A stretch of 25,000 bases of DNA from NCBI GenBank assembly GCA_964020155.1, contig OZ026568.1, positions 205,001 through 230,000 on the forward strand. The letters are read 5' to 3'. Both the position numbers and the translations under genes were made by a program. This document shows, piece after piece, positions 1 to 15,901 of the stretch (position 1 is the stretch's first letter; every line of letters starts with the position of its first letter). Source of the DNA: Chondrilla cf. caribensis (taxonomy: Eukaryota > Porifera > Demospongiae > Chondrillida > Chondrillidae). The notes beneath the pieces are model-generated. The model ran no database searches and was not told where the DNA came from. It worked only from the letters and a program-made list of their open reading frames with translations.

Positions 1-120
1 AATGGTAGGTCCATCAAAAACTGATATATTCGCATACACTAGGTCTGATTGTAATAAGGTGGTGAGCCATCCACTCGGAGAAATAAGCATATGTGTGTTC
101 TACAACCCTAGACATGACCA

Positions 121-594
121 CTATACTACACTCAGTACACACTACACTTGGTACACACTACACTCAGTACACACTACACTCAGTACACACTACACTCGTA
201 CACACTACACTTGGTACACACTACACTCGGTGCACACTACACTCGGTACACACTACACTTAGTACACACTACACTTAGTACACACTACACTCGGTGCACA
301 CTACACTCGGTACACACTACACTTGGTACACACTACACTCGGTACACACTACACTCGGTACACACTACACTCAATACACACTACACTCGGTACACACTAC
401 ACTTGGTACACACTACACTCCGTACTCACTGCACTCGGTACACACTACACTCAGTACACACTACACTTGGTACTCACTACACTCGGTACACACTACACTC
501 GGTACACACTACCCACTACACTTGGTACTCACTACACTCGGTACACACTACACTTGGTACTCACTACACTTGGTACTCACTACACTTGGTACTC
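121..594. repeat. 16-bp minisatellite (TACACTCGGTACACAC-type)
   Basis: About 29 head-to-tail copies of a 16-base unit whose variable middle reads CTCGG, CTCAG or CTTGG. Open frames across it in several phases are repeat artefacts (Tyr/Thr/His-rich) and are not genes. Confidence 0.93.
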
Positions 595-644
595 AGGGCT
601 ATATATTTATGTGAGTGTAGGGTGTTGTATCCTACCTAATGGGG

Positions 645-845
645 TGGGGGTAGGGGTAGGGTGAATAGCATGCTAACCTAAGGAGTAGGAGCAGGATAAA
701 CAAAATGCTGACCCTAGGGGATAGGGGTAGGGTAAACAGTACGCCAACACTAGGGGATAGGGGTAGGGTAAACAGTATGCTAACCCTAGGGGATAGGGGT
801 AGGATAAACAGTATGCCAACCCTAGGGGATAGGGGTAGGGGGAAT
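645..845. repeat. 36-bp minisatellite rich in GGGGTAGGG
   Basis: About five copies of a 36-base unit containing ATAGGGGTAGGGTAAACAG and CTAACCCTAGGG. The first copy is diverged. The unit resembles degenerate telomere-type repeats but is not TTAGGG itself. Confidence 0.88.
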
Positions 846-1012
846 TGTACACATGTAGCACAGAGTGTGGACAAGAAAAAGAGTTGTGCATCCAAATCCA
901 TCACTTACTCAAGGACATCATCACATCCCCAGTCATGTATCCTGTCTGCTACGTATCTCTTATCAAGGTCCCTCCTACACTATCCCAACCACTAATGTAA
1001 TAAATCTCTATG

Positions 1013-1194
1013 CCCAACTGACAACACATGCTCCCTACACCCAACTGACAACACATGCTCCCTACACCCAACTGACAACACATGCTCCCTATACCCAACT
1101 GACAACACATGCTCCCTACACCCAACTGACAACACATGCTCCCTACACCCAACTGACAACACATGCTCCCTACACCCAACTGACAACACATGCA
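1013..1194. repeat. 27-bp minisatellite (CCCAACTGACAACACATG...)
   Basis: Seven nearly identical 27-base units, the last one truncated. No coding signal. Confidence 0.92.
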
Positions 1195-1565
1195 GTCACA
1201 CACATACAGTTCAATGTTTGAGAAAACAATCCTTATCTCAATCTGAGATGGTGACAGGAGGGAAACACTGGACCCTCTTCAGGCAAACCAGTTACAAAAC
1301 TAAAATCACCCACATCAGTACTTCAAATGAACTCAAGACTCCTCCGATTTCAGTATGGGAACCTTTGATTAGACAGATAACTTAGTCTTTCATCAGCTGC
1401 ATCTCACCACCTATCAAGTACTTATGTCATATGGTTGGTAACAGTGGTTTGCCTGAACTTTACCATTCACAATTTAATTGTGAGTTTGGCATCTGCGAAT
1501 CGTCCAAAATAAGATAGAACCCTACCTACGTAAGTGAAGAGCATGTCACACAAATCCCACAGCAG
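1195..1565. other. Non-coding stretch with a possible small inverted-repeat element
   Basis: No gene seen. TTCAGGCAAACC near 1279-1290 is matched on the opposite strand by GGTTTGCCTGAA near 1447-1458, so a MITE-like element of about 180 bases is possible. The same end sequence (TTCAGGCAAAC) recurs at about 13722. This may be intronic to the minus-strand gene to the right. Confidence 0.35.
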
Positions 1566-1692
1566 ACAGCACTATACTGACCTTCCCACAGTACTATACT
1601 GACCTTCCCACAGCACTATACTGACCTTCCCACAGTACTATACTGACCTTCCCACAGTACTATACTGACCTTCCCACAGCACTATACTGACC
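1566..1692 (-). repeat. 22-bp minisatellite containing a splice-donor-like sequence
   Basis: Six copies of a 22-base unit. On the minus strand each contains AGGTCAGTATAG. The rightmost copy coincides with the end of the minus-strand coding exon (CAG followed by GTCAGT at 1692/1691), so the array looks like tandem duplication of that exon's donor region. Confidence 0.88.
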
Positions 1693-3430
1693 TGTTCATC
1701 AATTCCCTCTCCCTGAACCTCAGTTGCTGGACCTGGTCCTGTAGGTAGGCGACTTCAGATCGCTTCATTTCGAGCTCGTGGTGTAGCTGGTGGATTGACT
1801 TGGACCCGCTGGACACAGCACTGGCTCCGTTCTCCGGCAGCATGGGGGACCCGGGGGAGGTACTGCGCATCCAGAATCGCTTGTTGTTACTAGTGGAGGT
1901 CAACGCAATGTTACCCACCGAATGAGATCGTTGGTCCGTTGGGTTCATTCCTCCAAACACACGCCTCATTCCTGCTATAATGGACCCATTTCCCGACAGT
2001 ATGCCGTTTGTCGGTCGTGAGAGGAGATTGGGATTGGACGAGGCACGATTGCTGGGGAGAGTGTTGGATCTCTTTCGATCGCAAGCGACATCATTACGAA
2101 CAGCTATGAGGTTCCCTCCTCTCACACTATGGATGGAATCCGCTGAGTGGACAGAGAAGCTCGATTTTCTAGTGGAGGTCATGTTGTAGGGGGTGCTGAC
2201 GATGTCGTCTCTCAATAGTGGCTGGCGATAAGGGTGGGTAGAACTGCTCGAACGAGGACGTGATTCGATATCAACCTCGGTGTCCGAGCCATTGTCTGAG
2301 AATATACTTGAAATAATATGCTTAGGGGGGTGGCCATTTTCCTCGCAGGTAACCGGGATGTGAATGTCATTGTGATCCAGTGTAGCCGATGACCTGGACA
2401 TGTTGATCTGCAGCTCTTGTTCGATGTCCTTCAGCATGCTGATGACCAGGTCCAGCTGGTACAGACAGTCCCTGAGGTGGGGATCAACGGCTTGATCGGC
2501 AGTGATGTCGGGATCGTCCGTTCTCATCTGAGCTATCAGATGGAGTGCGTCCTTGTCTCCGTTGATTCGCTCCAAGAGAAGCTCAGAGAGTTCACTGAGG
2601 TTTCCTTTGCGCTTCCTGGGCTGCACGGTCCTCAGTACAGTCTGGTTGAAGTAGAGCCTCTCTTGTATCTGCAACATACTGCAGGTCTTCCCATCCAGAT
2701 CAGCCAGGCTAGATGAGCTGCTCTCACTGGATTCGCTATTCTGCTGGAGCATCTCGGGAAGGGACATCAACTCCTTCTCCATTGCTTCTTGTAGCTGATC
2801 CGAAGCTTCCTGGAAATCCAGAAGACTGGCATCGATCTCATGCTTGATGGTTTCCTGGAGAGACTTGGCCTGAGTGTCCAAACCAAGAGGGCGGTGTTTA
2901 GCCATTGAGCAGAGGGTCCCCGATACCCGCTCGTGGAACAGACACGCCTTCTTCAACACACCCTCATCCAGCATGTACACCTTCTTGAGCACCCTACGGC
3001 ACTGGAGGCGAAGTTCTCCTGTTGACTGAGGGTCGGAGTCACACTTGTGCAGAGCTCGCCCGAGCTGCATAACGAGGTTATCACACGCGGAATAGGGAAA
3101 CTGCGGGATGTAGCCGTCTTCTCGCGTGTGCAGACGACTAAGGAGGACCTCCCACACTGGAAGGCTCTCGGGGACTAGCCTGTTCATCGTCTTGAAGGGG
3201 AACTTCTCCAAACACGAGATGAGGTAGTCGTGGGGCTTCTGTTTAATGAGGTCCTCGCACTCTTTGAACTTCCGGTGCTCCAAAAGTTGCTTTATCTTCA
3301 AGCTGGTCACCTCGTAAGCAGACAGGGTCCTCGTTGGCATTGGAGGGCTGGACGGGACGGATTTAGACCCAAGCGGCTGTTGTATCAACGACTCGGCTTT
3401 GTTCCAAATATTCCGCAGCCTTTCTGCCAT
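1682..3430 (-). CDS. Unrecognised helical protein with Ser-rich linker and C-terminal coiled coil (probably 5' exon only)
   Basis: I do not recognise the family. The open frame extends upstream from a TTG, but the first ATG is at 3430 (MAERLRNIWN), giving 582 residues to the TAG at 1682-1684. Residues 40-225 look like a compact alpha-helical domain with Cys, Arg and Leu at regular spacing. Residues 230-242 are an acidic Ser run. Residues 275-345 are again helical. Residues 345-545 are Ser/Arg/Asn-rich and probably disordered. Residues from about 550 to the end form a heptad-like helix (ELEMKRSEVAYLQDQVQQL). That helix stops abruptly at CAG|GTCAGT (1692/1691), a good splice donor, so the protein may continue in exons left of the window with phase 2. 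It diverges from DDRGK1 with 206 bases between start codons. The overall shape suggests a cytoplasmic scaffold or adaptor. No signal peptide or membrane segment is visible. Confidence 0.8.
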   Translation of the reverse strand: MAERLRNIWNKAESLIQQPLGSKSVPSSPPMPTRTLSAYEVTSLKIKQLLEHRKFKECEDLIKQKPHDYLISCLEKFPFKTMNRLVPESLPVWEVLLSRLHTREDGYIPQFPYSACDNLVMQLGRALHKCDSDPQSTGELRLQCRRVLKKVYMLDEGVLKKACLFHERVSGTLCSMAKHRPLGLDTQAKSLQETIKHEIDASLLDFQEASDQLQEAMEKELMSLPEMLQQNSESSESSSSSLADLDGKTCSMLQIQERLYFNQTVLRTVQPRKRKGNLSELSELLLERINGDKDALHLIAQMRTDDPDITADQAVDPHLRDCLYQLDLVISMLKDIEQELQINMSRSSATLDHNDIHIPVTCEENGHPPKHIISSIFSDNGSDTEVDIESRPRSSSSTHPYRQPLLRDDIVSTPYNMTSTRKSSFSVHSADSIHSVRGGNLIAVRNDVACDRKRSNTLPSNRASSNPNLLSRPTNGILSGNGSIIAGMRRVFGGMNPTDQRSHSVGNIALTSTSNNKRFWMRSTSPGSPMLPENGASAVSSGSKSIHQLHHELEMKRSEVAYLQDQVQQLRFRERELMNRSV

Positions 3431-3636
3431 TGGTCGCACTACGAACGAAGCTAGCTCAAAACGACAAACGTTCAACTAGGACCGACAGTGCCAAGGACAT
3501 CAACTCGGTTCTCCGCGCTCTCTATGACGTTGGAAGCATTCCAGATCCCCTTTTGAAGGCGAGTTTGAGTAGGAGTACTCGAGGTTGTGGATGAGATACA
3601 AACTCGCTCCGGATAACACGCCGTATATTAAGCAAA
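3431..3636. promoter_or_regulatory. Divergent (bidirectional) promoter region
   Basis: The 206 bases between the two outward-facing start codons (3430 minus, 3637 plus) must hold both 5' leaders and the shared promoter. A TGACG half-site lies near 3525 and the region is richer in CpG than the flanking introns. No clear TATA box is seen. Confidence 0.6.
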
Positions 3637-10401
<6,765 letters not shown>

Positions 10402-10784
10402 TGTAAATCTAGTTCATTTTCAGTGAATGAATATTGTGAATGTCAACTTTAGCCAGAGAAATATGGGGCCAGATGAGGTAGAGATCAAGGGCTTTTATTA
10501 CTATGACCTGTACAGCTCTTATAATAGCAACAATCCAATTTACCACTGAATAGCTTTAGCACAATAGTACACCACAAGCTCGTGTATGTGATGGACAAAC
10601 ACAAAGACTAGAACAGGTGTAAACAGACAAATTTGTACACCTGGATACTGTTCGAGTGCATTGTTCCATCACATCTGCCCTTATCTACACGTAGTCAGGC
10701 ATGCAGATCGTACTCGAAGGCTAGACTAAATAAACTCGCCTGCTCGTGCCGCGCTCACGTGGCTGCCCCCCCCATGATACGCAC
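10402..10784. other. DDRGK1 3' flank
   Basis: No further coding sequence seen. The only clear AATAAA is at 10729-10734, 328 bases after the stop, and could end the DDRGK1 transcript. Nothing else recognised. Confidence 0.45.
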
Positions 10785-11609
10785 CATAGATACTCCAACA
10801 CATGGATTGGAAACTCGCGCAACCGTATGGATTCATGCGTGTTGCACCGTAGATATTCGTTACGTCATCGACCGCACAAATTTTGTTTGTAGAGGAGGAG
10901 AGTTAGTGCGCGATAATATGAGATGATAATTATATTCATTATGATGATGTCATTGGCAGCATACCGCTTGTCACAAAAAGAGCACTGGCCACGAAAAGAG
11001 CACTGGCCACGAAAATCGAGCAACCTTTCCGATGGCTCGTAATCCTATTCTGTATAACAACAGTCTAGATTATGGTTATTATGAAATGCGAACATATCCT
11101 AGAAAGGTTTAAACGTGAACGGAGGTGATCGGACCTCGATCACGGTAGAATCTATTTGTAGAGTTTACCGTCCGAAAAGACGCTTAATCGTCGAAAGTAT
11201 CCGTTAAAGATTCGAAAAAAGTATCTGTAAGTGTATATTATGTTGGATACAGTCATCTTTCATCTTAGAAAAGTGTTATCAGCTTTCCAATGGTCTCCCT
11301 CTTCGTGAATCTATTCAAACAAATTCCGAAGTCATCTGAATCATCCTAACTACCGTTATGTGTAACAAAGGTAACGATTAGCGTATGATCTGGCCTCGTT
11401 GTGTGGAGAATGACAAAACAGGTCGTACTAAAGCGAAAACTTGGTTAATGGAAGTTTTGTAGGAGAGAAACCAAATGAAAAGAAGTTTACGTACGCCCAC
11501 GCTTTTGCAACACGCATGAATCCATTACGTTGATATTTATTATTGTATAATACGCGTAATTATCCATATAAATTCGGAAGTTTCCAATCCATGTGTTGGA
11601 GTATCTATG
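10785..11609. mobile_element. Non-autonomous inverted-repeat element upstream of the HEPN gene
   Basis: A perfect 31-base inverted match (CATAGATACTCCAACACATG... at 10785-10815 against 11579-11609) is followed inward by a perfect 19-base match (10828-10846 against 11506-11524). The arm spacers differ (12 against 54 bases), so the right arm gained or the left arm lost sequence. The interior has no coding frame. ATATAAAT at about 11566-11573 lies inside the right arm, about 70 bases before the HEPN gene's start codon. Confidence 0.8.
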
Positions 11610-11642
11610 TACGCACTTTCATACGATCTAAATTGCCGAAAT

Positions 11643-14600
11643 ATGGCGGAACAGATTGAGAAACAGGGGTAAGTAATTCTTTCGCGTATTGATATTAATG
11701 TTACTGAATTTTTAGTACGTAGCTATATTATACCGTAATGTATGCTATAAAATAACTTCAGTAAAATAGAACGGATTTGAACGGATATTATAGGCCTAAG
11801 GGTGAAGCAAGTGGTTGACTTCCCTGTCAGTCATGTTGCAGCTGAGGGTTGCCCTTACCAGTGGAACACTGTAGTTGTCCTCGAAGACATTTTGAAGTAA
11901 TAAACTGTTGATCCCCAAATTACTGGAATTCAGTGTAGATAGATCAGATTTACGCCATTTTGCCGGGGATACAATTATCGTATTACTTTGATTCACCCTC
12001 AGAAGGTGTTTGCTAATACGACAAGCTATTAATATCTCCTGTAGCTGTAGCAGAAATCTAATCTCTCACAGCTCCATTTACCACACAGTTGAGACTCTAC
12101 ACAACACCCTATTCCTGACCGTCCCAGCCATTATAACCAGATTACTGTAACCAACACTGTCACTGTGTACGTGAATACACCTGTCCCCATGCACTGGGCA
12201 TGTTGTTATGCAGAGACTGTCATCACATATCAGTTTTCTCTTCCTCTATATACCACATGCAGTGACAGGATCAACTTCTATAAACTGGCTAGCATTTTCG
12301 TACGGCCAGTTCCTAAAGCCCTTCGTGTGCTATTATCAAATGTTGTCAGTCGACAGTTTCCTGGTGGAAAATGGTCTGTATTTCATTTATCGAAATTGAT
12401 GGGAAAGAATCTGTCTAAGATGCCTAGTGTGTGGCCTTCCAATGATGACCCCAGAGTTGTAAAGGAATGGCAAAAGTTCTTAGAGGGACCGAACTTTATT
12501 GTCTACAAAGACCAAGTCCCCCACCTTCTGTCACATAATTGTGATGAATGGGATGTGACATTGCTTTACAGTGTGCTTTACAAACTAAATGAGTTTCGTA
12601 AACTCTCTGAAGATGAAGGAGTGTTTAAAGGACTAAAGTCTTTGAAAAAACTCAGAAATGATGAGTATGGACATCGGTCCAGTGACGCTGCTACAGGAGA
12701 TGAGCTTGAAGAGGTTATTCGTCGAGTTATTGAGGACATCGAAAGGCTTCGACCTGTATTGTTGGAGACTGTTGAACTTTTTATTAAAGATGTGCAAGTC
12801 ATACATAAAGGTATATATGCATTATGTTTATACAAAGATTGATCTCAACTGAACTGATCTGGAATCTGTTATGGCCTGTAGCCTCAGAGTTTTGATCGGT
12901 TGGTACAACCCCCCCCCCCCCCCCCCTTTACAGAAGTTTGTCCAGAATGACACATCACAGTCAAACTACAACATGACATGAGCATGACCACCATCATCTA
13001 TGTGTGTGGTCTATGTATACATACTATTGTATGGGGTGCTTCAGTCCTACTGTGACATATTTAATGTGTTAGTGCCGATGCAAGGAGGCAAACAGGAACA
13101 AGTAATTCGATTTCAAAAACTCGTGGGACTGCCGCCCCCGCACTCGAATTACTTAGAGGTCTTTCTTAGGTTCAGAAGAACCTGCGCTGAGGTAATTACG
13201 TTCGGCGAAGCTTTGGCGCACGAATTCTAGCCCAAATTCTAATTGTCGGCATTCGTTGTCATTTCGTTCGCTGCGGCAGCCCCTAAAAACCTAGCAAACC
13301 TCTGTAGACTACAGCATGGACATGGTCCGACTACTATTAATAGTACGTAGTTATAACCTGATCTCTTCATGGCCAGTGAATGTGTCCAGGGAGTATACTG
13401 GGGCACCTGTCTGATGGCAGTACGTAACATGTAGGCACCTATGCAAAAGCCTGCCTGTATTAGTGGAAAGTGGGCACTGATTTCTCATTCACATGTCGTA
13501 ATAGTGTATCAGATATCAAGTATACCAGTACTTGTAAATTGCACTACAGTATTCCTTCATTTTGAAATGGTGTCATTCAATTCCCATAGTACACGAGGGA
13601 TTAAGGTGATTATGGTAGATCGTTCTAACTGCTTGTAATTTCTCAAGCTATATTTCCCTAAATCAACATTCTTCTACATATATGTATACCTTTGAAATAT
13701 ACTATTCCATTTTTGACCCTTCAGGCAAACTTTTACCATTGGGTCACCACACACTGTAATTTTTTGAATCCTACATGAAGCTCTGGCAACAGTATGTGCA
13801 CATTTCTAAGTACTTACATATGGATATAATATCTGTTATACTTATTGTGTGGTGGCAGGAATTGAGCCTTTCAGACTTCATAGTTGTCTTGATACTTGGT
13901 ACATAAGCATACATTGAGTGGATTATTTTCATGAGAATTTGGCATTGAACTTATTGTGTCTTCCACAGAAGAATTGAAATTTGGATCACTAGATGAGAAG
14001 ATCATTGATGAATGGAAGAAAGAGAGAGGTATGGATTGTATACTACTGCTATTTGTAATCAATAATCATTGTTGAAGTGTTAGTAAATTTTGCAGAACTT
14101 TTCAAGCTTCGGATAGAACAAATGAGAGATGATGTAGATTGTATGAAGGCAAGGATGGATGAGCATGATGGAGAACTGGATCGGCATGGTGAAGAGTTGC
14201 ATCAGACAAGGGAAAGAGTGGATCGACATGATGACGAGTTGCACAGGGCAAGAAAAAGAGCGGATCGACATGATGAAGAGTTGCATCTGGCAAAAAAGAG
14301 AGCGGATGGACATGATGAAGACTCAGATCGGAGAAGAGAGCATGTTAATCAAGGTATCCTGTGAAAATTCTTGTATGCAATGTTTGTAGCTATATTATGG
14401 GATGTTGTGGCGTAAATATACAATGTCTTGTTTGATTATTGTCTGCATGCGTATTCAAATGGGAATTGCCATGCACAATGCACTGTTTTAAACCCTATGA
14501 TACTGGGATAGCAGTCTTGATTAAGAGTAGGTACTGAATTCACACGCGTAGTACATTTATCACATAATATTTGTGTTTCAACTTTGCAGGGAACATGACA

Positions 14601-14654
14601 GTAACATTCAAGGAAAACACAATGTCAAATTGCAACTTCAACTTTTATGGTTAA
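11643..14654 (+). CDS. HEPN (DZIP3-type) - coiled-coil protein, five exons, 318 aa
   Basis: Exons 11643-11668, 12263-12810, 13969-14028, 14096-14353 and 14590-14654 have GT-AG borders and matching phases (2,1,1,1), giving one 957-base frame. Residues about 8-185 resemble the HEPN domain of DZIP3-like proteins: NFYKLASIFVRPVPKALR, a central W/F region, WDVTLLYSVL, then KKLRNDEYGHRSS. Arg140 and His146 fit the R-x4-6-H motif of HEPN ribonucleases. Residues 212-297 form a charged coiled coil with a 14-residue repeat (DRHDEELHLAKKRA type). The last 21 residues, a separate exon, alternate hydrophobic and Asn residues and end NCNFNFYG. No membrane segment. HEPN domains of this kind occur in many invertebrate immune-type proteins, so RNA cleavage or oligomeric signalling is plausible. 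Neither is shown here. Exon 1 encodes only nine residues and is the least certain. Confidence 0.8.
12909..12926. repeat. Poly-C tract (18 C)
   Basis: Homopolymer run in intron 2 of the HEPN gene. Its length may be unreliable in assembly. Confidence 0.9.
14157..14341 (+). repeat. 42-bp coding repeat (14-residue coiled-coil units)
   Basis: About four degenerate 42-base units inside HEPN-gene exon 4, with the consensus D-R-H-D-E-E-L-H-x-A-x-K-R-A. Each equals two heptads, so gain or loss of a unit would keep both frame and coiled-coil register. Confidence 0.8.
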
Positions 14655-15070
14655 TGTGCTGGTTAATAACTACCTGTTGGTTGTAGTCAAAAGTGCAACT
14701 TTAAATTGTTTATGTAGCAACGTGTAATTATTTACAGTAAGTTTAATTTTTGCAGCGAGCTTTGTATTGTACCACTTCAGTATTCAGTTTACATGTCCAT
14801 TTTACGTACATAACGGATTATACGTGTATTATACTTGGAGTTAATTGATCACGTGCGTTACAGTATGATGACGTTTTGTTGCATATGGCTGACTCCTCAG
14901 AAGTTCTCGTTTCCGCCAGACGTTTACTGGTTTTATCGGAGACATTGAATTTTAGTAGTGCTATTTTGTGTGGTATAGTGGCGTGAATTGATTGATCGAC
15001 CGTCGAAAGCTACTATCGTGTTCCACTTAACAAAATACTCTGTTTACCTCCAGTGAGTATTTTTGTAGTA

Positions 15071-15082
15071 TGCGCATGCGCA
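15071..15082. promoter_or_regulatory. NRF1-type palindromic site TGCGCATGCGCA
   Basis: Exact match to the NRF1 palindrome consensus, about 100 bases upstream of a TATA-like box in the leader region of the TRIM-macro gene. Confidence 0.5.
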
Positions 15083-15171
15083 GTTTCTGTATTCTGTGAC
15101 CAGTCACTACAGCGCACATGCTAGAGCAATCACCGCGGTAAACACTATACTGAACGTGACTATGTTATCGC

Positions 15172-15178
15172 TATAAAA
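15172..15178 (+). promoter_or_regulatory. TATA-like box of the TRIM-macro gene
   Basis: TATAAAA at 15172. A transcript starting about 30 bases later could form a non-coding first exon ending at AATG|GTAAGC (15289/15290) and splicing to the acceptor at 15886, 15 bases before the ATG. The whole 5' leader model is inference. Confidence 0.4.
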
Positions 15179-15901
15179 GCTGTCATACTTCAAACCCAGA
15201 ATACTTTACTTAAAGGAAAAATGGTTTAATTCTGACCATGGTATAATTCTGGTGATCTATGAAGGTTCAAACCGTTTTCTACTTCAATGGTAAGCTTTCG
15301 ACTTTCCAGTGATGGTGATCCTTAGCTACAATCATATACAGGACAGTGAAGCCACACAGTTGCTCCCCGCGTACCCCATTTTACATTAGTTTCGTCCCAA
15401 ACCGTATAGGCTACGCCCTCTTTCATACAATGTTGGATATATCATCGATGTACAGGCAAATAAGGTGTTCGCGGTCTGTTGCAGAGACTATACGTATAAT
15501 ATTTGCACTTGTTTACAGCTGAGCCGTGTGGAAGAACCGTTAAAAGTAAATTATCATTTCCGAATCTAATCCGTCTAGTCTACCCCGGCCCTCAATTTGT
15601 TTGATGTGTTTATCATGTAGCTAAGCCATCTACTGCATGATGCCATCTGTTATAAACTGTTAAACTCGCATGCATGTAGGTAATTCCAGCCACTCCTTGT
15701 TTTAAATGTAGTCTAATTTATAAAAGCATGAAAACAACAGACAATAGACATTGTATACCAAATTATCAGTGAATGTTTGTACAACAATATTACTATTATA
15801 ACGTGTCATGTATGAGATTTGTGAAGTAGACTGCAGCTGATGGCAGCATAATATTTTGATGTACTTCCTTTGTGTCTGTGATGTAGAGACAAGTGTACAG
15901 A

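Larger units (their letters stand above)
14655..15901 (+). other. Intergenic region and probable 5' leader of the TRIM-macro gene
   Basis: No gene recognised. It holds the promoter sites at 15071 and 15172, the candidate leader donor at 15290 and the acceptor at 15886. A 33-codon open frame at 14885-14986 starts MADSSEV but has a weak start context and no splice partner that I could join. Confidence 0.5.

Noticed and set aside
121..594. CRISPR-like array
   Set aside because: Units are contiguous without unique spacers, and the gene content is eukaryotic.
121..640. Long overlapping open frames over the first tandem repeat
   Set aside because: They are open in several frames only because the 16-base unit lacks stops. 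Composition is pure repeat.
645..845. Telomere end or subtelomeric array
   Set aside because: The unit is a 36-base minisatellite with GGGGTAGGG, not TTAGGG, and genes lie on one side at normal spacing.
12165..12262. Extension of the HEPN exon upstream to a GTG/ATG at 12165-12189
   Set aside because: A strong polypyrimidine tract and AG at 12261-12262, plus a phase-matched first exon at 11643-11668, explain the start better. The extra residues match nothing in the HEPN family.
13000..13230. Open frame in HEPN-gene intron 2 ending in FRRTCAEVITFGEALAHEF, with a plausible acceptor at 13084 and donor at 13191
   Set aside because: Joining it would break the reading phase of the downstream exons (107 bases, leaving phase 0 where phase 1 is needed). 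The other nearby donors fail too. An 11-base inverted pair (13100-13110 / 13144-13154) hints at repeat origin.
14885..14986. 33-codon frame MADSSEVLV... upstream of the TRIM-macro gene
   Set aside because: Weak start context, no donor that links it onward and no recognisable domain. Could be an upstream frame, but not supported.
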